The position numbers and the translations under genes are program-made. This document shows positions 1-7,738 of a DNA stretch of 28,206 bases, piece by piece. A model generated the notes under the pieces. It saw only the letters and a list, made by a program, of their open reading frames with translations, was not told where the DNA came from and did no database searches. Positions within the stretch are counted from its first letter, which is position 1, and each line of letters begins with the position of its first letter. The stretch is from UBA8514 sp034933685 (lineage in GTDB: Bacteria > Bacillota > Clostridia > Lachnospirales > Anaerotignaceae): the NCBI GenBank assembly GCA_034933685.1, contig JAYFNB010000042.1, positions 1-28,206 of the forward strand, given 5' to 3'.

Positions 1-141
1 GAAGTGAAATCCAATTCTTGTTATGTAGGAAAATTTAAACTTAATTGAAAGATAAAGCCCCGTTCCAACCAATGCTATTGTCATTGGCGGCCCCCACATA
101 AAGTTTGAAATTGCTGAAAGAAAATTAAGTATTGCGTCCAT
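1..141 (-). CDS. Sodium:alanine (AGCS-family) symporter, N-terminal fragment
   Basis: This is the first 47 codons of a gene that runs off the left edge of the window. The start ATG is preceded by a strong AGGAGG site. The translated start is hydrophobic and contains the GPPMTIALVGTGLYLSIKFKF-like stretch (about residues 17-37; key features GPP, GTGLY and the following basic-aromatic segment), which is characteristic of the beginning of AGCS sodium:alanine/glycine symporters. Family members are about 450-480 residues with roughly ten membrane segments and import small amino acids with sodium. It lies 72 bp after the PLP enzyme on the same strand, so the two are probably co-transcribed, pairing amino acid import with breakdown. 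The exact amino acid cannot be read from this fragment. Confidence 0.8.
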   Translation of the reverse strand, partial: MDAILNFLSAISNFMWGPPMTIALVGTGLYLSIKFKFSYITRIGFHF

Positions 142-213
142 TTGTTTCCTCCTTTTAAATTATAAAATATTATATATTATATTTATAAAGCCATCGTTGG
201 CGCAAAGCTTAAA

Positions 214-1401
214 TTACTTGAAAATTTCAAGTGCCTGATTAAAATCAGCAATTAAATCCTCTATATCTTCAGCTCCTGTTGATATACGGATTAAACCTTC
301 ATACATACCCATTTTTTCCAACTCTTCCTGTTTAAATTCATTGCGGAAAGCTGTTGCCGGGTGGGCGATTGTTGTGCGAATACCACCAAGAGTTCCCATA
401 TATTTTACAAGTTGTAAACGATGCATAAATTCATTTACCTTTTCTCTATTGTCTTCAACCCTAAAACTAATCATTGCACCCCATCCATAGTCAAATATTT
501 TTTTTGCAAGCTCATGCTGAGGATGGCTTTCAATGCTTGGGTGATGAACTGTTTTAACCACTGGGTTCTTGCAAAGGGCTTTGGCAAGCTTTTCAGCATT
601 GTCCATCTGTGTGCGAACTCTCATGCCCATGGTCTTTATACTTCTTAAAGTAAGCCATGCTGTATTGGGATCCATACAACATCCTAAAAGTAAAAATTTA
701 GGTCTAATTTTCTTAATTATAGAGCTGCTTGCAGTAATTGAACCGCCAGTGATATCACTGTGTCCGCCAAAATATTTTGTTAAACTGTGAATTACAATAT
801 CTGCACCGTGCTGAAGTGGTTTAATTACAAAAGGTGTTGTAAATGTGCTGTCAATTACAACCAATGCACCTTTTCTGTGTGCTATTTTACAAATTTCATC
901 AACATCTGCAACCAGTGTAAGTGGATTTGCAATTATTTCAGAATACAAAATTTTTGTATTTGCTTTAATTCCATTTTCAACATGCTTTATGTCAGTAAAG
1001 TCAACGTAATCGTATTCAATTCCAAAATCCTTAAGCATAAAATCTGCAAGCTCAATTGTTTCACCATAAATAGCTTTGCTAAATAAAACATGGTCTCCAC
1101 ATTTTAGTAAACTTAATAATGCAGTTGAAATTGCACCCATTCCTGAAGAACAGACTATTGTTTCCTCGCCTTTTTCCAAATAGCTTATGGCTGTGCCAAG
1201 GCTATCTCTATTGGGGTTTGCTGTACGATTATAAAAATATTTACCTCCGCCATTTGCAAAATCATAGTCGTCCATATCCTTAATTATATATGCAGTGGTG
1301 TGATATATTGGTGGCACCTCTGGGTCTTGGACAATTCCAGATATCTCAGTGCCTTGATACAACAGTTGAGTATCCTCCTTGTAATTATTTATTGCGCTCA
1401 T
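214..1401 (-). CDS. PLP-dependent trans-sulfuration family enzyme (cystathionine/methionine gamma-lyase-like)
   Basis: A 395-residue, full-length member of the Cys/Met-metabolism PLP family. Visible hallmarks are the YFYNRTANPN segment (55-64), the SSGMGA cofactor-phosphate loop (85-90), Tyr112 of the YG motif, Asp184 in VVIDST and the Schiff-base lysine Lys209 in SLTKYFGGHSD. The family performs beta/gamma eliminations or replacements on sulfur amino acids such as methionine, cystathionine and homocysteine. Residues that mark true methionine gamma-lyase are not conserved: the position after YG that is Cys116 in Pseudomonas putida is Glu114, and the Lys240-Asp241 region reads GCCMDP. A broader C-S lyase or cystathionine lyase is therefore as likely. 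The start has a GAAGGGAG site. A symporter gene follows on the same strand. The long leader before the start may be regulatory. Confidence 0.85.
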   Translation of the reverse strand: MSAINNYKEDTQLLYQGTEISGIVQDPEVPPIYHTTAYIIKDMDDYDFANGGGKYFYNRTANPNRDSLGTAISYLEKGEETIVCSSGMGAISTALLSLLKCGDHVLFSKAIYGETIELADFMLKDFGIEYDYVDFTDIKHVENGIKANTKILYSEIIANPLTLVADVDEICKIAHRKGALVVIDSTFTTPFVIKPLQHGADIVIHSLTKYFGGHSDITGGSITASSSIIKKIRPKFLLLGCCMDPNTAWLTLRSIKTMGMRVRTQMDNAEKLAKALCKNPVVKTVHHPSIESHPQHELAKKIFDYGWGAMISFRVEDNREKVNEFMHRLQLVKYMGTLGGIRTTIAHPATAFRNEFKQEELEKMGMYEGLIRISTGAEDIEDLIADFNQALEIFK

Positions 1402-1423
1402 AGTTTTCTCCCTTCAAAAAGTA

Positions 1424-1511
1424 AAGTCAAAGAGAACTTAACCTTTTTTGAAAATTCTGATTTATGGCGTTAGTATTAATCAACATTCCTTTAGGTTATT
1501 CCCTTTGACTT
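1424..1511 (-). promoter_or_regulatory. Structured 5' leader: long imperfect hairpin before the PLP enzyme gene
   Basis: On the minus strand, the segment starting at 1511 (AAGTCAAAGGGAATAACCT) is complementary to the segment ending at 1424. The stem is 19 bp with one G-U pair and one 2-nt bulge. The loop of about 49 nt holds a second small stem (TGATT/AATCA). The 3' arm ends about 10 nt before the ribosome binding site. This could be an attenuator, a riboswitch-like leader or a translation-control hairpin. No known SAM riboswitch or T-box signature was seen. Confidence 0.45.
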
Positions 1512-1712
1512 AAGCTTAAATGTTATTGTAACTATAAGGTCAATTGTATATGTTTATAAAAATATAAGGTAATATTCTGAATATTTATAGGATAATATGC
1601 ATTTTACAACCTTTCAGCGCAGTTAATGTGTTGTTCAATTGCATAAATTTCACACATAATGAATTTTTAATATTAAAACATATAATATAAATCATAAAAA
1701 AATCTATAACCT

Positions 1713-1749
1713 GTCAAAACCCCTGTGAATTTTCCACAGGGGTTTTGAC
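1713..1749 (-). terminator. Hairpin terminator after the BKACE/dehydrogenase operon
   Basis: A perfect 15-bp stem (GTCAAAACCCCTGTG and its complement) with a 7-nt loop lies 45 bp after the last gene of the locus. On the minus strand a run of seven T follows after about 9 nt, further away than in an ideal intrinsic terminator. The stem's length and position still favour termination. Confidence 0.65.
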
Positions 1750-1793
1750 CTTCTTTATATTTATTTAGGAGGATAAATTAAAGACTTTTGTTT

Positions 1794-2678
1794 TTATGCC
1801 TTTACTTCCACACCTGCAAGGTGTTCAAAATATTTTACAATCGCCGCATGGTCTTCATCCATAAGACCCTGCACCTTTAATGCCTGAAATATTTCAAATA
1901 ACTGGCTTGTAATTGGAACAGGCACATCGAGGGCATGTGCCGCATCAATTACATTTTTAATATCTTTGTGATTAATAGCGATCTTACCGCCGGGAACAAA
2001 GTTTCTAGCCGCCATCATAGGTACCTTTGCATCAAGCACTGTACTTCCAGCAAGACCTCCACGAATGGCCTCATAAACCTTAAGTGGATTTGCACCTGCC
2101 TTAGCCGCCAACACAAAAGCCTCGGAAACAGTTGCAATTGTGTTATTCACAATAATTTGATTAGCAAGCTTTGTAACGCATCCGCTTCCTGCTTTGCCAA
2201 CTAAAACTGTTGATGCACCCATCATAAGAAGAAATGGCTTTACTGCTTCAAAAGCAGCTTCTTCCCCACCGCACATAATTGCAAGCGTTCCATCAATAGC
2301 CTTTGGTTCTCCACCGCTTACAGGGGAATCCACGTATTCCGCACCAAACTGTTTAATGTCCTCAGCAATTTTTTGAGCTTCCGTAGGTAAAATTGAACTT
2401 GTATCAACAATTATTGCTCCTTTTTTTATTTTTGAAGTTAATCCGTTTTCTCCAAAAATTACGCTTGTAACTATTTTTCCATTAGGCAATGAAAGAAAAA
2501 TTATATCACACATTTCGCCTATTTCAGCAGTAGTGGCGGCTTTTGCTCCTTCCAAAACCAAAGAATCAACATTCGCCTTATCCATATCGCAAACTGTAAC
2601 GTCCTGTCCTGCCTTTAAAAGATTTCTTACCATTGGTTTTCCCATTATTCCAAGACCAATGAACCCAAGCTTTTTCAT
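1794..2678 (-). CDS. garR: 2-hydroxy-3-oxopropionate (tartronate semialdehyde) reductase-like dehydrogenase
   Basis: A 294-residue beta-hydroxyacid dehydrogenase. The N-terminal Rossmann motif GFIGLGIMG (5-13) binds NAD(P), the substrate-binding signature DSPVSGG is at 117-123, and the catalytic lysine is Lys170 in GCVTKLANQ. The length matches GarR/GlxR and 3-hydroxyisobutyrate dehydrogenases. Members interconvert 3-hydroxy acids and their semialdehydes, and GarR reduces tartronate semialdehyde to D-glycerate. The start has an AAGGGAG site 8 nt upstream. It lies 4 bp after the BKACE gene and is the last gene of the GntR-cupin-BKACE unit, so it probably acts on an intermediate of that pathway. 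The exact 3-hydroxy acid is uncertain and the gene name is a family-level assignment. Confidence 0.85.
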   Translation of the reverse strand: MKKLGFIGLGIMGKPMVRNLLKAGQDVTVCDMDKANVDSLVLEGAKAATTAEIGEMCDIIFLSLPNGKIVTSVIFGENGLTSKIKKGAIIVDTSSILPTEAQKIAEDIKQFGAEYVDSPVSGGEPKAIDGTLAIMCGGEEAAFEAVKPFLLMMGASTVLVGKAGSGCVTKLANQIIVNNTIATVSEAFVLAAKAGANPLKVYEAIRGGLAGSTVLDAKVPMMAARNFVPGGKIAINHKDIKNVIDAAHALDVPVPITSQLFEIFQALKVQGLMDEDHAAIVKYFEHLAGVEVKA

Positions 2679-2682
2679 TTTA

Positions 2683-3498
2683 TCATCTCCCTTTTGTTAT
2701 ATTTAGCATTTGCCTTGCTTCTGTTGGTGTTGCAGGTTCTTTATCCATAGCTTTTACAAGTGCTACTGTTTTTCGAAGAAGCTGGAAATTATTTTCAGCT
2801 TTTGTTTCTTCATCAAGATAGTCACTATCTTCAAAACCTATTCTTACTACCGAAGCACCCATACCAAGGGCAGCTGCAATAATGTTGAAGTTTTTTCTGT
2901 TTGCATGGGTTATTCCCCATAATGTTTTTTCATTTTTGGGTAAATAACCTATCATAGCATTAAGTGCCTCAGGTGTTGCTGGTGATGCTCCTTCATGACC
3001 AAGTACAACTGCATAAAGAAGTGGATTTTCAAAGGAAAATTCTTTACGAAGAATTTCAGTTGTATTTATCATACCAAGCTCAAATACCTCAACCTCTGGC
3101 GTAATTTTATTTTCCAGTATTTTACCAATACAATATTTAACGTCGTCAATAGGATTGCAATATACACTCTTTCCTAAATTTACTGAACCAACATTAAGGG
3201 ATGTAGCCTCTACTGTTTCCATATTAAGTGGCGCACACCTTTCCTCAATTGTAAGGTTTGATACACCGCCTGTAGAAACCTGAATTACAATGTCACTTTC
3301 TTTTTTAATTAAATCAACTGTTTCTTTAATAACCAAAAGGTCACTTGTTAAATTACCGTTATAATCCCTTACATGAAGATGAACCATCGCCGCACCGGCT
3401 TTTGCACATGCAATAACATCGTCAGCAATTTTCTTTGGAACTATATTACCATCTGTTGGGGCAACTGCCGCTACAGACACAATTACCTTATCTTTCAT
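2683..3498 (-). CDS. Beta-keto acid cleavage enzyme (BKACE, DUF849 family)
   Basis: Homologous to 3-keto-5-aminohexanoate cleavage enzyme (Kce), which condenses a beta-keto acid with acetyl-CoA and splits it into acetoacetate and a new acyl-CoA. With the start used here the protein has 271 residues. The zinc ligands are His40 and His42 in VHLHVRD and Glu223 in the GFED segment. Arg219, Glu223 and Asp224 reproduce the spacing of Kce residues Arg226, Glu230 and Asp231. The TIM-barrel length is typical. The ATG at 3498 was chosen because GGAGGT lies just upstream; an earlier in-frame ATG at 3525 has no good site. Its position between a cupin and a hydroxyacid dehydrogenase differs from the lysine-fermentation cluster, so the substrate is probably a different beta-keto acid. 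Confidence 0.88.
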   Translation of the reverse strand: MKDKVIVSVAAVAPTDGNIVPKKIADDVIACAKAGAAMVHLHVRDYNGNLTSDLLVIKETVDLIKKESDIVIQVSTGGVSNLTIEERCAPLNMETVEATSLNVGSVNLGKSVYCNPIDDVKYCIGKILENKITPEVEVFELGMINTTEILRKEFSFENPLLYAVVLGHEGASPATPEALNAMIGYLPKNEKTLWGITHANRKNFNIIAAALGMGASVVRIGFEDSDYLDEETKAENNFQLLRKTVALVKAMDKEPATPTEARQMLNITKGR

Positions 3499-3520
3499 TA
3501 TGCTACCTCCAAACCTAAAC

Positions 3521-3536
3521 GTCATACGTAGGATGA
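3521..3536. promoter_or_regulatory. Candidate operator, copy 1 (upstream of BKACE)
   Basis: The sequence GTCATACGTAGGATGA sits in the short gap between the cupin and BKACE genes. It shares the 10-mer ACGTAGGATG and the 8-mer CATACGTA with the element at 8441-8460 in front of the racemase gene. It has partial dyad symmetry (TCAT...ATGA). The GntR-family regulator encoded nearby is the obvious candidate ligand, but this is inference. Confidence 0.45.
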
Positions 3537-3538
3537 TA

Positions 3539-3889
3539 TTAATTATAAAGAACCTGTGCTATTAGTACCAATGGTTCTTCACCATAACATGCTATTTCAT
3601 GTGTATCACCAGGCATAGCCGCAATAACATCTCCCGTTTCAAGCATCTGCTCTTCACCGTTTATTATGTGTATAGCACGGCCTGATATAATCACCATAGA
3701 CTCCATTTCATTCTCATGTATGTGTTTGCCTATAGTTACCCCTTGTGCAAGGGTATGCCTAACATAGGCTCTTCCCTTATTTAACATTTCACTTGGTGCA
3801 TCCAAAAGTCTTTCCATCATAACTGTGCCATTTCCGCCAAACACATTTGCTAAAGGCACAGGAATTATATCCTTTTTTCTTTTAATCAT
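3539..3889 (-). CDS. Small cupin-domain protein
   Basis: A 116-residue single-domain cupin. Motif 1 gives His56, His58 and Glu63 in GKHIHENEMESMVIISG (54-70), and motif 2 gives Pro93-Gly94 and His97 in GDVIAAMPGDTH (86-97). These four residues form the usual metal site. Such proteins serve as isomerases, dioxygenases, lyases or small-ligand sensors. The ATG at 3889 was chosen because GTGGGG lies a few bases upstream; a TTG at 3922 would overlap the GntR gene and lacks a site. The ATG follows the end of the GntR gene by 14 bp, so the two are translationally close. A role in handling or isomerising the pathway's keto or hydroxy acid is plausible but unproven. Confidence 0.8.
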   Translation of the reverse strand: MIKRKKDIIPVPLANVFGGNGTVMMERLLDAPSEMLNKGRAYVRHTLAQGVTIGKHIHENEMESMVIISGRAIHIINGEEQMLETGDVIAAMPGDTHEIACYGEEPLVLIAQVLYN

Positions 3890-3903
3890 TTTTTTACCCC
3901 ACT

Positions 3904-4617
3904 TTATTCTTCTTTTCTCCAAAACATATAATGATTTTTCACTGTTTCTTCAATCATGCTTTTGTCACGATTTTTAAGCAATTGAAACATCTGTTGGTGC
4001 AACTGTAAAAATAACTGCCTATTTCCTGTCGCAAATATACGCTCTGTTGCCTTAATGCGTGAGGGAATTGTAAGGCGAATAATATAGTCATACATAGTAG
4101 AAAGAAGTTGATTTTTTGTACAATCAATTATACTTCTATGAAAGAATAGGTCTCTTTCAAGAACTTCATCCACAGTCGCATTTTCATCTGCCAATACTTT
4201 TTCCATTTCTTTTAAACTTTCCTCAACCTTTGCCGCAGAAATATCATCCACTTTTTCTGTGGCCTCGTAGAGTATACCAATATCAAAAACATGTCTTAAT
4301 TCAACTATTTCAAAGTTTGATTCCTTTTGAAGTATAAGCCCGTAAAGCATAGAATCCAGCATTCTTCTGTTAAAGCTGCTGCTTACAAATGTTCCCTCGG
4401 CACGTTTAATATAAATAACACCAAATGCTTCTAACACCTTAATTGCTTCCCTAACAGAATTTCTGCCTACTTGTAAAGATTCACAGATTTCTACCTCGGT
4501 TGGTATTTTGTCCCCTGGTTTTAAATCACCAGCTATAATCGCCTCTGTTATTTGGTCAACTATTCTGTCTACAACAGATTTATTTGAAATAGGTGAATCA
4601 AAAATATTTTTTTTCAA
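3904..4617 (-). CDS. GntR-family transcriptional regulator, FadR subfamily (FCD domain)
   Basis: A 237-residue regulator. Residues about 13-80 form the GntR winged helix (IIAGDLKPGDKIPTEVE, then VGRNSVREAIKVLEAFGV, then the wing at KRAEGTFV). Residues about 105-230 form an FCD effector domain with the expected metal ligands Asp156, His160, His207 and His229. FCD regulators usually bind a carboxylate effector. The start is a TTG, supported by GGGGGT 8 nt upstream. It lies between the TRAP transporter genes and the catabolic genes on the same strand and has its own sigma-A-like promoter. It probably represses the locus until the imported acid or an intermediate appears. Confidence 0.88.
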   Translation of the reverse strand: MKKNIFDSPISNKSVVDRIVDQITEAIIAGDLKPGDKIPTEVEICESLQVGRNSVREAIKVLEAFGVIYIKRAEGTFVSSSFNRRMLDSMLYGLILQKESNFEIVELRHVFDIGILYEATEKVDDISAAKVEESLKEMEKVLADENATVDEVLERDLFFHRSIIDCTKNQLLSTMYDYIIRLTIPSRIKATERIFATGNRQLFLQLHQQMFQLLKNRDKSMIEETVKNHYMFWRKEE

Positions 4618-4658
4618 TATGAATTACCCCCTTTTTCTGCATTTTTTTCTTTTTGTAG

Positions 4659-4688
4659 ATTATAACATTACGACATTATAAATAACAA
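4659..4688 (-). promoter_or_regulatory. Sigma-A-like promoter of the GntR-cupin-BKACE-dehydrogenase unit
   Basis: On the minus strand, TTGTTA (4688-4683) and TATAAT (4664-4659) are separated by 18 bp, giving a start near 4652 and a leader of about 35 nt. The spacer and -10 contain ATAATGTCGTAATGTTAT, an imperfect dyad that could be an autoregulatory site. The 187 bp between the dctM and GntR genes holds no other clear element. Confidence 0.5.
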
Positions 4689-4804
4689 CTTGAACATAAA
4701 AAAATTTATCTAAATATTGCTGTGCCAATTTATAACATCTTTTATTCAATGCGGAAAAAGTTTGTATAAATAGCTTTTTAACAAATATAAATCACTTATA
4801 ATCA

Positions 4805-6073
4805 TTACCTAGTAAAAAATGTTGAAAGTGCTGGTACAAAAGTTACCACAAGCAGTGCAATAACGGACATTGCAAGAAGTGGAAGCATCTTTTGGCATAT
4901 ATCTTCAAATTTTACCTTACCTATATCCGCCGCAACATAAAGGTTTGGCCCAACTGGTGGTGTAACCTGACCAATAGAAAGGTTTAATACTATAACAACA
5001 CCCAAATGAATCATATTAATTCCAAGTGCCTGAGCAATTGGCATAATAATTGGAACAAGAATATACATGGCACTTGTGTTGTCCATTACGCACCCTGCCG
5101 CCAGGAAGATAATATTGATAACAATAAGCATTATGTATTTATTGGTTGTAAGACCTAATGCAAGTTCTGTAAGCTGAGCAGCAATGCCCTGTTGAGTGAG
5201 CACCCATGAGAATACACCTGCATTCATAATTATTAAAAGAATAATACCCGTAGTTTTTCCCGTTGAGAATAAAGCATCTCTGATTTTTTCAACTGTAAGC
5301 TCTTTGTAGATAAATGCACTTACTATAAAACTGTAAACAACTGCAACTGAAGCTGCTTCTGTTGGTGTAAATATACCTGTGTAAATACCACCAAGCACTA
5401 TTACTGGGCTTAAAAATCCCCATAGTGCATCAACAAAGCATTTAAAAATATCCTTTTTACTGGATTTTTCTTCTGTACTTTTCCAACCATGCTTTTTTGC
5501 TTGAATAAAAACTGTAATGCAAAGTATGCCTGCAAAAATACACCCTGGAATAATACCGGCAAGGAACAAATCTCCAATAGATTCCCCTGTAATCATACCG
5601 TAAATAATGAATGTTATACTTGGAGGAATAACCGTTCCAAGTGACCCAGAAATAGCTGAAAGCGCACTGGAGAACCCTGCATTATAGCCCTGTGCTATCA
5701 TAGCAGGAATAAGTATTGAACCCATGGCTGCAACAGTTGCTGTGCCTGAACCTGAAATAGCTGCAAAAAACATAGCCGCAATAACAGAAACATAACCAAG
5801 CCCACCATGCACAGGACCTATCATACTGTTTGCAAGGTTAATAAGCCTTTTGGAAATGCCACCTTTATCCATAACTGCTCCAGCAAGAACAAAAAGTGGA
5901 ATTGTAAGAAGTGAAAACTTCTGAACTGTTGCTTGTAATATTGATGGTATTGCGGAAAGTGGAAACCCTGCATATAATAGCGTTACTGCGCTGGATAAAC
6001 CAAGGGCAATAGAAATTGGCACATTTATAAATATAAGCACCGCAAGTGTGATAAGAAGAACTGCTGTTATCAT
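4805..6073 (-). CDS. dctM: TRAP transporter large permease, DctM subunit
   Basis: A 422-residue polytopic membrane protein of the usual DctM length, almost entirely hydrophobic with about 12 predicted membrane segments. Family hallmarks include the N-terminal NVPISIALGLSS segment, the GSGTATVAAMGSILIPAM region (about 107-124), the GSLGTVIPPS segment and the C-terminal GQVTPPVGPNLYVA segment. It forms the ion-coupled transport channel of a tripartite ATP-independent periplasmic transporter, working with DctQ and the binding protein DctP to import a carboxylate with sodium. Its ATG directly abuts the stop codon of dctQ, and GGAGG lies inside the end of dctQ. This indicates translational coupling. 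Confidence 0.95.
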   Translation of the reverse strand: MITAVLLITLAVLIFINVPISIALGLSSAVTLLYAGFPLSAIPSILQATVQKFSLLTIPLFVLAGAVMDKGGISKRLINLANSMIGPVHGGLGYVSVIAAMFFAAISGSGTATVAAMGSILIPAMIAQGYNAGFSSALSAISGSLGTVIPPSITFIIYGMITGESIGDLFLAGIIPGCIFAGILCITVFIQAKKHGWKSTEEKSSKKDIFKCFVDALWGFLSPVIVLGGIYTGIFTPTEAASVAVVYSFIVSAFIYKELTVEKIRDALFSTGKTTGIILLIIMNAGVFSWVLTQQGIAAQLTELALGLTTNKYIMLIVINIIFLAAGCVMDNTSAMYILVPIIMPIAQALGINMIHLGVVIVLNLSIGQVTPPVGPNLYVAADIGKVKFEDICQKMLPLLAMSVIALLVVTFVPALSTFFTR

Positions 6074-6553
6074 TTATTTGCCCTCCTTTGAAAATTCATA
6101 CTGGCATAATCTTATAATTGAAAGCACACCAGAAATAGGAATAGCAATTCCAATCATCCACCCTGGCATCTGCAAAACCGCTGTAAGCATGCCCGTTTGA
6201 ATTTGCCCCATAACCATTTTTGCGCCGTAAATTATCCAAATACCATAAGTTGCAACTATAATCACAATTCTTAGAATTTTATGTATAAGCTTTGCATTCC
6301 CATTGAGCTTATCTGTGAAAAATGAAAAACCCATATGTGAATTTGTTCTAAAAGCAGACGCTGCTGCAAGACAGCAAACCCAAACAAACATTGTTGTTAC
6401 AATTTCCTGCGTAAATGCAAGGTTAAGGCTTGGAATTTTTCTTGAAAGCACATTAATAAATGTAACAATAGTCATTACAACAAGAGCGAATGAGCAGACA
6501 TACTCTTCAAAATGTTCCCAAAAGAATACTGCTTTTGACTTGTTCTTTTCCAT
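6074..6553 (-). CDS. dctQ: TRAP transporter small permease, DctQ subunit
   Basis: A 159-residue membrane protein with four hydrophobic segments, starting after an N-terminal cytoplasmic stretch (about residues 15-35, 50-70, 90-112 and 125-145). This matches DctQ, the scaffold that joins the large permease. The ATG at 6553 follows GGAAGGA at suitable spacing and is preferred to upstream in-frame starts at 6607 or 6568. It lies between dctP and dctM on the same strand, about 90 bp after dctP. Sequence is poorly conserved in this family, so the assignment rests on size, topology and neighbours. Confidence 0.92.
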   Translation of the reverse strand: MEKNKSKAVFFWEHFEEYVCSFALVVMTIVTFINVLSRKIPSLNLAFTQEIVTTMFVWVCCLAAASAFRTNSHMGFSFFTDKLNGNAKLIHKILRIVIIVATYGIWIIYGAKMVMGQIQTGMLTAVLQMPGWMIGIAIPISGVLSIIRLCQYEFSKEGK

Positions 6554-6642
6554 ATTTTTCTTCCTTCCCATTTTTAATGGTGTGCGAAGGTTATTTTCGC
6601 ACACCAAATATTATTTCCTAAAGCAATTTTAAACAACTTGTT

Positions 6643-7677
6643 TTATTTTCTAAAAAGGTCAATTACATCTTGACCAATTTCATCTGCATATTTATCATAA
6701 ATGCCAGCAGATGCTGTTTTGAAAGCTTCTTTTTCTTCGTCTGTAAGCCTTGTAAATACTGTACCGCTTTCTTCAAGCTTCTTAATGATTTCTTCTTCAT
6801 TGCCAGCAAGGTAATCATTGCCCCATTGAAGCGCTTCCTGTGCAGATTCTGTAATAATAGCCTGGTTTTCTGGGCTAAGGCTTTCAAGCTTCTTTGTGTT
6901 CATAATCCAAATTGTTGTGTCTCTAACGCCATCCCATAATGTAACGTACTTCTGAACTTCATTAAGTTTTGATGATTCGAATACGCTAATTGGATTTTCC
7001 TGACCATCTATTGTTCCCTGCTGTAGAGAGGTGTAAACTTCTGAGAAATCCATAGCTGTTGGGTTAGCACCAAAATAGTCTTTGTAAAGGTCAATAAATA
7101 CGTTGGCACCAGGAACACGGATATTCATTCCCTTAAGGTCCTCTGGTGTTTTAATTTCTTTTTTGCTGTTAGAAATTTGGCGTGAACCAGCATTATTAAT
7201 ACCAAGCATAGTCATGTTCATTGCATTAGTCCAGCCATTAATGGTTTCTTTAATTTCAGGGTCTGCACATTTAGCAACAAGGTCATCTGATGTATCAAAA
7301 AGATATGGAAGCCAGAAAACGAAAAATTTCTTATCAAAGTTAGCAATGTTTGCAGGTGCACAGGAGTGAATATCTATATCTCCTGTCTGAACCATTTCAA
7401 CAGCCTTCGTAAGGTCACCGCCTGAAAGACCGCAGTTAGTAAATATTTCTACTTTCAACTTGCCGCCACTTTTTTCTTCAACTAATCTTTGGAATTCTTT
7501 TGCAGTATTATCGCTAACAGAGTTAGGCGCCTGCGTATGACTCATTCTTATTGTAATAGGTTTATCGGAAGCTCCGCTTGTTGAAGTGCTTGCTGTTGAA
7601 CCACCACAAGCTGCAAGTGAAAGTGCCATTGTAGACATAACTGCCGCTGCTACAACTCTTTTAACATTCTTTAACAT
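6643..7677 (-). CDS. dctP: TRAP transporter substrate-binding lipoprotein, DctP
   Basis: A 344-residue extracytoplasmic solute receptor. The N-terminus is a lipoprotein signal peptide with lipobox LAAC, so Cys24 would be lipidated and the protein anchored to the outer face of the membrane. The mature part shows DctP signatures: MSHTQAPNS near residue 45, IRVPGANVF with the carboxylate-binding arginine Arg187, and the SEVYTSLQQGTIDGQENP segment (212-229). The conserved arginine implies an organic-acid ligand. AAGGAG lies about 10 nt before the ATG. It follows the racemase-like gene by about 60 bp and heads the transporter genes. Ligand identity cannot be read directly. Confidence 0.95.
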   Translation of the reverse strand: MLKNVKRVVAAAVMSTMALSLAACGGSTASTSTSGASDKPITIRMSHTQAPNSVSDNTAKEFQRLVEEKSGGKLKVEIFTNCGLSGGDLTKAVEMVQTGDIDIHSCAPANIANFDKKFFVFWLPYLFDTSDDLVAKCADPEIKETINGWTNAMNMTMLGINNAGSRQISNSKKEIKTPEDLKGMNIRVPGANVFIDLYKDYFGANPTAMDFSEVYTSLQQGTIDGQENPISVFESSKLNEVQKYVTLWDGVRDTTIWIMNTKKLESLSPENQAIITESAQEALQWGNDYLAGNEEEIIKKLEESGTVFTRLTDEEKEAFKTASAGIYDKYADEIGQDVIDLFRK

Positions 7678-7738
7678 TATTAATACACTCCTTCTTATAT
7701 AAAATTATTTTTAGAATTAATTTAAGGCAATTGAGCAC

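Noticed and set aside
787..1086. A 99-codon open frame on the plus strand
   Set aside because: It is antisense to the PLP enzyme, with a low-complexity Cys/Asn/Phe-rich translation typical of shadow frames.
1402..1560. SAM riboswitch or T-box in the leader of the PLP enzyme gene
   Set aside because: The conserved cores of these RNAs (the SAM-I junction sequences, and the T-box GGUGG-type antiterminator) are not present. Only an unassigned hairpin can be supported.
4711..4733. TTGGCACAG on the minus strand (from 4728) as a third sigma-54 promoter
   Set aside because: The -24 half is good, but there is no GC pair at the -12 distance (the downstream bases read CAATATTT), and a sigma-A-like promoter fits the GntR gene better.
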